A stretch of 47,014 bases of DNA from Cellvibrionaceae bacterium (GTDB lineage: Bacteria; Pseudomonadota; Gammaproteobacteria; Pseudomonadales; Cellvibrionaceae), in the NCBI GenBank assembly GCA_002707785.1, contig PANW01000006.1, positions 1 through 47,014 of the forward strand, read 5' to 3'. The stretch's first letter is position 1. Each line of letters starts with the position of its first letter. Below, one piece after another: positions 16,946 to 24,740 of this stretch. A program made the position numbers and the translations under genes. Under the pieces are notes generated by a model, which worked only from the letters and a program-made list of their open reading frames with translations, was not told the origin of the DNA and made no database searches.

Positions 16946-17180
16946 ACACCTATACAATTAACATACGGTAGCATGAGCGCAGGCGTTCACCCCACCCCCT
17001 TCTTGATCGACTTATTACCCACCGCCGCTGCCAACTGAGATCACGAGAGGCGGCCCCCGGTTCGCCGCCTCTCGGCATCCGCACAGCGGATGCTGGGTTA
17101 GTTTGACCTCGGTCTTTGAGGTCGGTCAGTGGTGGGGTTTGATCCTAGCTTTAGCGTACGTATGTTAATTGTATAGGTGT
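16946..17180. promoter_or_regulatory. Divergent control region: perfect 22-bp inverted repeats around three hairpins
   Basis: The 22 bp at 16946-16967 recur perfectly inverted at 17159-17180, so the same sequence (reading GTTAATTGTATAGGTGT toward each gene) lies directly upstream of both divergent genes. Between them are three hairpins: CGAGAGGCGGC/GCCGCCTCTCG (17044-17074), GCATCCGC/GCGGATGC with a 3-nt loop (17075-17093), and GACCTC/GAGGTC (17105-17123). ACCCCACC and GGTGGGGT pair further out. The TATAGG in each arm could be a -10. It may be an operator, origin or recombination site. Confidence 0.6.
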
Positions 17181-17187
17181 CCTTTGC

Positions 17188-18067
17188 ATGGTGCAATATA
17201 TTGTTATCATACAGCGGGTAATTCAAAAAAATCCAAGGCTGACTCAAATGGCGATATCACAACCGTTCAACGCCCCTAACTATAATAGGGCTTCAGAGGC
17301 AACTGTCGATGACGTTTCAGATATCCAACGTATCATTAATGCAATAGAGATGCGTGATTTCAAAAGCCTAATCCTGCACTACCAACCACAATACCACTCA
17401 AAAACTCTCGACCTTGTTGGATTTGAAGCCTTAGCTCGCTTCAAGCATGTAGCCGGCAACATCACTGAACCCAACAGTTTCATCCCGGCGCTCTCAGACA
17501 GCAATTTACTGACTGATTTTGACACCGCGGTAATGCTTGCCGTGCTCAGATCAATTTCGGTGTTTCAGAAAATTTACGGTGACAAGACCACATTGTCGAT
17601 TAACGTTTCTCAAAATTCTGTCTGTATGCCCGAGTTCAGAAATCGCCTATTCAAGGCCATCAAAAAACATCAGATTAACCCCCAGTGTATCTTCTTAGAA
17701 ATTACTGAAACTGAAAGACTCATCACGTCAATAAGCCAGCTGACGCTCTCTATTGAAGAGCTTGTAAACCACGGAGTGCGTGTTTCTCTCGATGACTTTG
17801 GTACAGGCTATTCGACCATAGAACAGTTAGCCCTACTGCCAATTTCAGAAATCAAAATCGATCAACAATTTATTCAATCTACAAACACTGAAAATAGTAA
17901 ACGCTATTTCTAGTCTCGGTCGATCCGTAGCGGACAGGATCGTCGCAGAAGGTATCGAGAATCAGGATCAACATGAGTACTTTGCCAATCACCGCCACGC
18001 TTTCATTCTCCAAGGATATCTTTATTCGAAACCTAAAGACTTTAGCAAGCTCATAGTTGGCAATTAA
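17188..18067 (+). pseudogene. EAL-domain c-di-GMP phosphodiesterase, one-base frameshift
   Basis: An EAL domain that would hydrolyse cyclic di-GMP to pGpG. Visible signatures in order: GFEALARF (EAL), SINVS, LEITETE, VSLDDFGTGYST, ISEIKIDQQF. The frame then breaks at GAAAATAG (A4 at 17891-17894). One added A continues TEKIVNAISSLG, VAEGIENQDQHEYF and LQGYLYSKP to a stop at 18067. Without repair the last catalytic Glu (AEGIE) is lost. There is no transmembrane or sensor domain. ATG 17188 lies only 7 bp after the inverted repeat; ATG 17248 is an alternative. Confidence 0.85.
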
Positions 18068-18110
18068 ATTCATCACATTGGCACGCTCACTCCTGAGGAG
18101 CCATAGAAAG

Positions 18111-18704
18111 ATGACCCAAAATGAAGCTCCGTCGCTTGATGTATACGATGTAGACGCTCTGCTTAAAGCTGCAGGTTTAGTAGGTTCCTTCGAGCTCAAA
18201 AAAAGAATTGGACCGGCGATCCATGTGTACGGCCGTATTTATGGGATTAAACGTTATCCGGACAGAACCTTTTTCACTCGCCATGAACATCAATTCAAAA
18301 TACCGACCAAGCAACGTTATTGGCCTCTCGCTTCCTATCTTGAGACGGAAGGCCCAAGCTCATTTTGGGTTCTTGGATCGCAAACTGGAATACAAGACTT
18401 TCTAAGCCGAACACCTAATACTTCAATACAACACTCTGCTATTCGGATCAGTGACAAAGAAGCCGTCTTAAACTCGTTGAATGAACATTTAGACTCCGGT
18501 GAATACTCTGCGATGACCATCGTCCGGGGTGGTGATGATGATACTCTTGATATTTGGAACGATGCGGCTTTTGTCTCAAGTATTGTTGAGGTATGCGAAA
18601 GCTTTGATGTGGCTCTCTATGTTGCACTTGGACACGCTCACCGCCAATTTCTGATCGAGAAGTACTCTCGATCAATCCTTCGCAACACCAACTTCTCTCG
18701 GTGA
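18111..18704 (+). CDS. Exonuclease VII large-subunit-like (XseA-like) protein
   Basis: A 197-aa protein (ATG 18111, with AGGAG upstream). Its C-terminal half resembles the XseA catalytic core: AMTIVRGGDDDTLDIWNDAA corresponds to the XseA RGGGS..L..FND block, and VALYVALGHAHRQFLIEKYS to its IGHExD segment. The critical GHE Glu is Ala here (GHAH). The N-terminal half contains KKRIGPAIHVYGRIYGIKRY, possibly an OB-like part. It is less than half of XseA length and lacks the long coiled coil. It may be a DNA-end processing or binding factor, possibly inactive as a nuclease. Confidence 0.5.
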   Translation: MTQNEAPSLDVYDVDALLKAAGLVGSFELKKRIGPAIHVYGRIYGIKRYPDRTFFTRHEHQFKIPTKQRYWPLASYLETEGPSSFWVLGSQTGIQDFLSRTPNTSIQHSAIRISDKEAVLNSLNEHLDSGEYSAMTIVRGGDDDTLDIWNDAAFVSSIVEVCESFDVALYVALGHAHRQFLIEKYSRSILRNTNFSR

Positions 18705-18818
18705 GAGCTTTCATCAACTAATCTCCACCAACACTAGAATCGCACAAAGAGAAGTTGCTATGCCAGTTTCAATCCTCTTTTTGATCTTGTATCTAACCTG
18801 ACATTGGAGCGCATCGAC

Positions 18819-19583
18819 ATGTACGATCTTGAAACATTAAAGGCAATTATAGAAGCTAGAAAACACCTTAAAGGGAAACGAGAGCTCACCAGTTTCGAGA
18901 ACGGGAGAATTATCAACCTAAAGGTAGAAGATAGAATGTACCGCGTACACGGATATCTTGAAGAGAATATTCTTTTCTTTGATTTAAAACCTTATATTGG
19001 AGGGATAGACAAAGAACCAGTCGCAGTACGGGTACCGCTAGTGGCACAGATAGCCTGCCTTTCTGATCACTATCATCATGATAGCGTCCGCTGCAGAAAT
19101 CTTTCTGGAAACTACGATTGGATCATCGAGTTCACAAAAACACTTAATGTGATTCTCAGCGAATATGAACTGCTTCCCGGCTCTCAACCCGAAGATTCAG
19201 ATGGAAGTGTCTATTTGGTCAACGACGAAAGTGACATCCTGTCGGTTGAAGCACGGTTTTTGACGATATTCGAACCCACACAAGATGTGTTTCATAGGAT
19301 GGCTATTGAACGTGCAATCACTGCTTTTCAAAAACACATGATGGAAGCTCCAAGTTCTGCAGTTAATAAAGAATTCGTCAACACCGCATTTATGTGTGAA
19401 CGCTCATTAAACGCTGGACATGTTGACATGATATCACTCGACCCTAACCTGGTACTTGAGTCGGCCGCGAATCAACTAATGAAGATCGGTGAACTTTCGA
19501 TCATAGAGGATATTAGGGCTGTACAAATTCGACTAGAGAAAGAACGAGAAAGAATCCAGAAATCACTCGGTTTCGAGCACTAG
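18819..19583 (+). CDS. Hypothetical protein
   Basis: A 254-aa soluble acidic protein (ATG 18819, GGAG 9 bp upstream; TTG 18804 also opens the frame). The N-terminus is helical and basic (LKAIIEARKHLKGKREL), the middle is beta-rich, and the C-terminus is a charged helix (IRAVQIRLEKERERIQK) that may form a coiled coil. There is no signal peptide or membrane segment. I recognise no family. It lies between the XseA-like gene and a secreted SH3-like gene, all read rightward. Confidence 0.6.
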   Translation: MYDLETLKAIIEARKHLKGKRELTSFENGRIINLKVEDRMYRVHGYLEENILFFDLKPYIGGIDKEPVAVRVPLVAQIACLSDHYHHDSVRCRNLSGNYDWIIEFTKTLNVILSEYELLPGSQPEDSDGSVYLVNDESDILSVEARFLTIFEPTQDVFHRMAIERAITAFQKHMMEAPSSAVNKEFVNTAFMCERSLNAGHVDMISLDPNLVLESAANQLMKIGELSIIEDIRAVQIRLEKERERIQKSLGFEH

Positions 19584-19614
19584 AAAATACCCTAAACTGA
19601 TAAAGGTAACTGAT

Positions 19615-19992
19615 ATGAAGACATTTATTCCAACCCTACTTCTACTCGTGTTCTTTCATCCACTTGCAATCTCGGCAGAAGGGCCATCACCAAAAATTGC
19701 CGATAGCGCCATCTTCTGGACTTTAGCACCTTCGATAGTAAGCAGAGTGAATGTTCGTGAATTTCCAACCCGGAATTTCCCTATTGTCGACAAAGTAAGA
19801 CGCGGTACGCTGTTTACGATCGAGCCCTCAAAGTCCAAAAATAACTTCCTATTTGTTTCGTACAATAAATCAATGTCTCAAGGCTATATTGCCTCATCAT
19901 TGCTTGCACCAATGAATTCTACACAGAAATCAAGTATTACCCCGGAGAATCTAAATCATCTTACAGAGCTTATGAGAGCGGAGGGATGGTGA
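19615..19992 (+). CDS. Secreted SH3-like protein
   Basis: A 125-aa protein with a clear signal peptide (MKTFIPTLLLLVFFHPLAISA). The mature part has the bacterial SH3 pattern: VNVREFPTRNFPIVDKVRRG, then a strand LFVSYNKSMSQGYIASSLL. Such domains bind cell-wall peptides or proteins in the periplasm. AAGGTAACTGAT precedes ATG 19615. It lies 31 bp after the previous gene, suggesting co-transcription. Confidence 0.7.
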   Translation: MKTFIPTLLLLVFFHPLAISAEGPSPKIADSAIFWTLAPSIVSRVNVREFPTRNFPIVDKVRRGTLFTIEPSKSKNNFLFVSYNKSMSQGYIASSLLAPMNSTQKSSITPENLNHLTELMRAEGW

Positions 19993-20076
19993 AAATTCGA
20001 GCGTTGAGAGAGGAATGTTAGAATTAGATTAACTGGGGAAATGGAAAGAAACGCCACCTTCCCATTTTGCTGAAGG

Positions 20077-20493
20077 TCAGAGAACTTCGGTCGTCGAGAG
20101 TTCCGACAGTAAAAAGGTAGGAATATTTACGATTTTTCCGTCGTAATTTTTAGATTCTAGAACCAAGGAGAGTTTGAATTCGATATCAGATCTTGATAGC
20201 TTTGGAAATGAAGCCTGGAGAAAATCAATGATATCTCCCACCGTTGATAGAGTAGAATACTCTAACTCGCTAGCATCGAAGACGAACGACTCTTCTAAAG
20301 CTAGAATAAGCTCTTTGAGACGCTGTAATAGCTCCATGCTCAATATCGAAGAGTTTATGCTCTCCCCCTGCGTTTTGAAACTCCCACCGCACCCTTTACA
20401 GACGGCCTTTAAACTCCTCAAGAGCTCCAGAGGATAAATCCCATCTGAACCACAATTAGCGCACTTGAGCTTCAAAGGGTCTGCGTATTTCAC
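20077..20493 (-). CDS. Zinc-ribbon protein of unknown function
   Basis: A 138-aa protein starting at GTG 20493, 9 bp after AGGA. The N-terminus carries a zinc-ribbon-like pair, CANCG near residue 11 and CKGCGG near residue 32. The rest is mainly helical, with SVFDASELEYSTLS-like acidic stretches and a TVGDIIDFLQASF helix. No family is recognised. It follows the 345-aa gene on the same strand but is separated from it by 137 bp. Confidence 0.55.
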   Translation of the reverse strand: MKYADPLKLKCANCGSDGIYPLELLRSLKAVCKGCGGSFKTQGESINSSILSMELLQRLKELILALEESFVFDASELEYSTLSTVGDIIDFLQASFPKLSRSDIEFKLSLVLESKNYDGKIVNIPTFLLSELSTTEVL

Positions 20494-20629
20494 AAGATAG
20501 AATCCTCATTAAAAGTGTTTAGATGTTTGCTTTGTCTCAACAGAACAACTCAGTACCACTCAAATATTTATCAAACTCATGGAAACATGGAAAATGCGAT
20601 CATGAAGTTTCAGCTTAGGGTACTTAGAG

Positions 20630-21667
20630 TCAAAGACTTAAAGAGTTGCTACTTACCATGCGTGAACTCACAGAACCATCAAGTTTATCTCCGAAGTTCC
20701 TTGCATGACCGGAAACTCTTTCGCTCCAGTCATATCTCCCATGCATCTCTTCAATAACCTCTGCCCAAGAGCTCATTCTACGGTCAACCGACTCCAGTAC
20801 TTCTCTCATTGACATAGATTCGTCTGAAAATGCTGCTCTCTCGTCGTCGGTAAGTCTGAGAGTGCGACGCATTATATATGCTTCATTGCCAAGACGTAGG
20901 CCTCGTTGTTCACTGATCACATCTGTATTCTGCAACAAGTTCCTGCGATCATTTGCACAACGCTTGTCAGCTAATTGGCCCCAATGCTTAACGTCTCCCA
21001 ATCGCATAACTGAATTTGCCTGATTATCAGCTATCAGCAACGCTTTATCATGTAAATGGGCACCCAAGCCTCCCAATACGGATTTTCTTGGATTCATTGC
21101 CACGATCGCAGCCTTGGATTTTTTGAAGCGGAACTGATGTGGCAACTTAGCAGAAACAAACTTTGAAGAATTCTTCCGAATAAAATCAAAACTGTTTTCC
21201 CATGCTTGCTTGTAGCGCAGCAGTTCCTTTTGATAACCTAATTTTACAGGGCCATCTACGAATACTGAACTTCTTCCATAGTAGAGCGGACCCGGCGCCT
21301 CATTTCTTTGCTCGACAGCGTAATCGCAGTAACCCAATGCCTTATCGCTATGCACCTTTGAAGAAATCATCAACGCTTGGAGTGCCGTCTGTCCAATATA
21401 TGCTCCAGGTGTTCCGAGAACGAAATTCACTTTACCTAAACTTGGTACCAATGGCGCCGCAGTATAATGATCATTTATTTCAGGCTTGAGCCACAGAGCA
21501 TCTTTATCCTTTAGATAATTTATTGCGACGCTCCAAGGAAGCTGTAACCCTCCTCTTTCGGCCATCTGGTTGAGGCTAACGCCTTCACGTTTAGCATCTC
21601 TGGCAAGCCTTTTTGCAGAGCGCCCAGAAGGAAATCGTAATAAAGGTGTGGTTACTGCATTACTCAT
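20630..21667 (-). CDS. Hypothetical protein with plasmid-type N-terminal motif
   Basis: A 345-aa basic, soluble protein; ATG 21667 follows GGAGAG. The N-terminal stretch FPSGRSAKRLARDAKREGVS resembles the SGRSVxxCKxDAK motif at the start of several plasmid-encoded proteins. The rest (GGLGAHLHDKALLIADNQ, WGQLADKRCANDRRNLLQ) is not recognised. The gene is separated from the DndC-like gene upstream by a strong terminator, so it needs its own promoter in 21668-21702 or readthrough. Confidence 0.55.
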   Translation of the reverse strand: MSNAVTTPLLRFPSGRSAKRLARDAKREGVSLNQMAERGGLQLPWSVAINYLKDKDALWLKPEINDHYTAAPLVPSLGKVNFVLGTPGAYIGQTALQALMISSKVHSDKALGYCDYAVEQRNEAPGPLYYGRSSVFVDGPVKLGYQKELLRYKQAWENSFDFIRKNSSKFVSAKLPHQFRFKKSKAAIVAMNPRKSVLGGLGAHLHDKALLIADNQANSVMRLGDVKHWGQLADKRCANDRRNLLQNTDVISEQRGLRLGNEAYIMRRTLRLTDDERAAFSDESMSMREVLESVDRRMSSWAEVIEEMHGRYDWSERVSGHARNFGDKLDGSVSSRMVSSNSLSL

Positions 21668-21702
21668 AATAAGTCTCTCCTGTTTTAGACTTATCGAAAA
21701 AG

Positions 21703-21734
21703 AAAAAGCGGGAGTGTTGCCACTGCCCGCTTTT
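21703..21734 (-). terminator. Terminator after the DndC-like gene
   Basis: Minus strand: AAAAGCGGG, a 13-nt loop and CCCGCTTTT followed by TCTTTTT. The 9-bp stem with U-tract closes the leftward cassette that ends at 21883. Confidence 0.85.
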
Positions 21735-21882
21735 AATATAAAAATGCGCTTTAAGGACGCTTCGCCGCTTGAATGTACGCAGAGCGTAGTATTCAGGAGA
21801 TCGGACTAACGGTGCAGTATGATGGCCGCCCATTGAGACCAATACTAATTTTAATGATGACTTTTTGCAAGTGATATCCGCT

Positions 21883-23991
21883 CTAGAATGCCATCGAAAG
21901 CCCTTGTTCATTCACTCTTTCTTTATCTAGAACATCGGAACTAGAAAACACGGTTTCTACTTCATTCGAAGCGATCAGCGCCAGACTAAGCTCTGTCACC
22001 TGACTAGATGAAAGTTGCTGGAATTTACCTTTTGGACTAATCGCAAACCAATGCGTTTTGTCTCCAATGAATGCTTCTCCAAAGAGCCCTCGCCTTAACG
22101 AGAGATTGTCGTTTATTCGGTAAATTGTCGCCTTCCTATCTTTCTCAATAGAGATTTTCTCGATTTCACGAAGCACTTGATACTGATATTCGGTAGTTTC
22201 CGCTATCTCTTCTGCGCCGGCTTGCATGTCAAAGAGATCACTCACTGTATGTTCTGACTCTCTCACAGAATGTACCGCCTGATAGTCCAATCCTTGTTTC
22301 TCTAGAATTCTCTCTATGAGTTTTTCTCGATCATGAAGTACTTCTTTCAAATTGTATCTACTCAACTGATTGCCCATCCGCAACATACGATCGAGCTCTC
22401 GATGCCTTCCATTGGCAATAGAAAACACTCCCAATCGCGCGAGCGCATGTAAACCCGCAGCAGGGTAACTATACTCAGTACGATCTAGAAAATAATCGAT
22501 CCCTAGTTCGGGAAAACCAAAAAACATTTCGGCCCCCTCCTCATCGATACCCATTTTGGTATCGGTTAAGACATCGGTATAATAAACGCCCTCCTTTTCG
22601 ATTATATTCTCTTGGTCAATAATCGCCATATCTGGATCTCTAAGTCCGCTTAGAACCCCATCGAATTTCTCATCCTTGTAGGGAACTCTGATTTCAGTAT
22701 AAGCGGGTAGCGCTGCATAGATTTTATCTATCGAGGGTATTTCCATGCGATATCCATCTCGGTAGACATCACGAAAGACTCGAGTTGCCTGTAAGGCATT
22801 ATTGTAGCCGTATCGATTCCAAAGAATATCAATCGCTAGCACATCTTGATAACTCAGAATTTCGAAACGAGGATCTCTTCCCTCAGACAGGGCAATCTGC
22901 TCCTCATCAAACTGTATCGTTAGTGCAATTTTTAGCATGGTTAAACAGTGCTGAGGCGAATATGCGTTGGGAGAAATCGCTACGCTTCCATCTTCGTCTA
23001 AGCTTCGCGCCAACCAGTTTCGCCTCTTTGGATCAAAATGGGTATCCCTAATCCATTGTCGAAATGCGTTCAATGGACGCATGTACGCATACTCATCTTT
23101 TTTTAGCATGTTCTCCATCGATCTGTCGGTGCCTACTCGATTACAAGACCAACAACCAAATCTGGCACCACATCCACTAGATCTTGGCTTTTCATCTGCG
23201 TAGGCCAGCACCATACAGTTTCCGCCCTCACCATCCTTGTAAACCTCTACTAACCGGTCAAAGTTAGAGTACGATTGACGGTCCACGTTGTTTCTAACTT
23301 TTCCAATGTGCCAAAACACATCATCTAGGGTGAAATTCGCAATCGGTGAAATTACTAAATTACCATTATGCTCGATTGCTTCTAGATCGCTCTCCCCTCT
23401 CTCTAACATTTTTTTCATTCTCTGAGGACTCTCGTCAAATCTGGTCCCGATAACAGACACCGGCTCGACATCCACCCCTAAACGAGCAAATATTTTTTTC
23501 TTCAAAGAATTTATCGGAGTGACTTTCATATCCACAGAGCACTTGCTATCCGTACCTGGCAGAGAGGCAATCGTACGGCCGCCGATCAAATTTACCATAT
23601 GGTTCTGACTCATCGCTGGAGTCGCAACCTCAACCTGACCGGGTAGCTTATTCGCTTTTATGAACTCCTCAATCTTGACAATTTCTTCTTTCGCAAATCG
23701 ATCAATTTCTGGATTTTCTAGGAGCGTGTTTCCATGGATTATAACAAAGGGAGGAACTTCTCCCCCAGACTGCTTAAAATCACGTGCAGCTTTCAACCCA
23801 ATATCAAGAGCGACAGAACTGTCTTTCCCGCTTGACCAAGCATAGACTAGAGGTATTCCATTTTTCATTAAATTAGTCAAAGAAGAATGAGCTATCTCAA
23901 CCTTTTTTTCGTACGGTAACTCAATCATTCCAACATCAACTGTTTCTACAATATTGCTTTCATCACTCGGATAATCAAAAGAAACTTGCAT
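21883..23991 (-). CDS. DndC-like sulfurtransferase (PAPS-reductase-fold ATP pyrophosphatase)
   Basis: A 702-aa protein. The PP-loop SSGKDSS is at residues 53-59, C151 lies in KCSVDMKVTP, and four cysteines at 259, 274, 280 and 283 (SGCGARFGCWSC) form a DndC-type iron-sulfur cluster site, followed by TDRSMENML as in DndC. DndC activates the DNA backbone and works with cysteine desulfurase in phosphorothioation. No dndB, D or E, nor ssp/pbe partners, is seen here. The 400-residue C-terminal extension is unusual. It could modify DNA or a tRNA. Confidence 0.75.
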   Translation of the reverse strand: MQVSFDYPSDESNIVETVDVGMIELPYEKKVEIAHSSLTNLMKNGIPLVYAWSSGKDSSVALDIGLKAARDFKQSGGEVPPFVIIHGNTLLENPEIDRFAKEEIVKIEEFIKANKLPGQVEVATPAMSQNHMVNLIGGRTIASLPGTDSKCSVDMKVTPINSLKKKIFARLGVDVEPVSVIGTRFDESPQRMKKMLERGESDLEAIEHNGNLVISPIANFTLDDVFWHIGKVRNNVDRQSYSNFDRLVEVYKDGEGGNCMVLAYADEKPRSSGCGARFGCWSCNRVGTDRSMENMLKKDEYAYMRPLNAFRQWIRDTHFDPKRRNWLARSLDEDGSVAISPNAYSPQHCLTMLKIALTIQFDEEQIALSEGRDPRFEILSYQDVLAIDILWNRYGYNNALQATRVFRDVYRDGYRMEIPSIDKIYAALPAYTEIRVPYKDEKFDGVLSGLRDPDMAIIDQENIIEKEGVYYTDVLTDTKMGIDEEGAEMFFGFPELGIDYFLDRTEYSYPAAGLHALARLGVFSIANGRHRELDRMLRMGNQLSRYNLKEVLHDREKLIERILEKQGLDYQAVHSVRESEHTVSDLFDMQAGAEEIAETTEYQYQVLREIEKISIEKDRKATIYRINDNLSLRRGLFGEAFIGDKTHWFAISPKGKFQQLSSSQVTELSLALIASNEVETVFSSSDVLDKERVNEQGLSMAF

Positions 23992-24039
23992 GGCTATATG
24001 TCGAACCTCTATCCACTCTGAGAAGACAAATTTTTTTTG

Positions 24040-24459
24040 CTATTGCGACTCTAATCCGTTCGAAGAAACAGTACCGATTGAAGTCGACTTTTCTTCAGCC
24101 TTAGCCTGATCGAAGCTCGCTACTTTTTTTAGCATATTTGACAACACTGATTGCCGCTCACTGGTAGCGTCGATAGCTTTCCCTTTAAATGACTCTGCCG
24201 CCTCAATAAGTCTTGCCCCAACTCCTGTTCCTAGGCTACCCACCAAGCCCATCATTCCTAGCGCACCAATATTGTTCGTCAATGCTCCACTAGGACCTGC
24301 AGCAAGATCATAAAATACAGCCCCGAACGCAAGGACTGAGCCACCAACCGAGAGTACCGCAGACGCATCAAATAGAAGGTTCTTCGATCTTTCTGCTATA
24401 GAGATGTTCCTCGTTACCATTCTATCCAGCACTGATTCCCGATCACTAGATTTGTTCAT
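24040..24459 (-). CDS. Small membrane protein
   Basis: A 139-aa protein starting at ATG 24459 after GGAG. It has two predicted transmembrane helices (about residues 33-54, VLSVGGSVLAFGAVFYDLAA, and 64-85, GALGMMGLVGSLGTGVGARL) flanked by charged helices. The start overlaps the end of the preceding 87-aa gene by 14 bp, indicating translational coupling. No family is recognised. Its place between a helicase and a sulfurtransferase suggests membership of the same cassette. Confidence 0.6.
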   Translation of the reverse strand: MNKSSDRESVLDRMVTRNISIAERSKNLLFDASAVLSVGGSVLAFGAVFYDLAAGPSGALTNNIGALGMMGLVGSLGTGVGARLIEAAESFKGKAIDATSERQSVLSNMLKKVASFDQAKAEEKSTSIGTVSSNGLESQ

Positions 24460-24709
24460 CGCTCTTCTCCTCAATCAATGTTACAAACAAGTTTATTGGC
24501 TCTATAGATTCACCAATGAGCTCATTGAGTTCCGTTTGCTTTCGCTCTTTTTCTTTACATTCTTTAGCCATCCCAATCGCCAAAAAGGATACCGAGTGTC
24601 CCTCAGCAGTAACTAGCAGGGAGTTTGCTACTTCGAACTCTCTACCTATCAACGTTGGTTTTAGTTGCTCTATTTTCTGTTTCAGCCGAACAAGTTTATC
24701 CACTATCAT
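24446..24709 (-). CDS. Small hypothetical protein
   Basis: An 87-aa soluble protein (ATG 24709, AAGGAG 6 bp upstream). The N-terminus is a basic helix (KLVRLKQKIEQLK) and the C-terminus is acidic. It follows the helicase gene by 31 bp and overlaps the membrane-protein gene, so it sits inside one leftward operon. It is not recognised; it could be a partner of the membrane protein. Confidence 0.55.
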   Translation of the reverse strand: MIVDKLVRLKQKIEQLKPTLIGREFEVANSLLVTAEGHSVSFLAIGMAKECKEKERKQTELNELIGESIEPINLFVTLIEEKSDEQI

Positions 24710-24740
24710 TCTTATCTCCTTGTGTAATAACTACAGCGAA

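Noticed and set aside
17030..17110. Integron attC-like site
   Set aside because: The hairpins lack paired RYYYAAC/GTTRRRY core sites at the expected ends, and there is no integrase in the window.
21660..21911. Minus-strand 83-codon ORF
   Set aside because: It overlaps the DndC-like 3' end, the terminator and the next gene's start, with no ribosome-binding site or family match.
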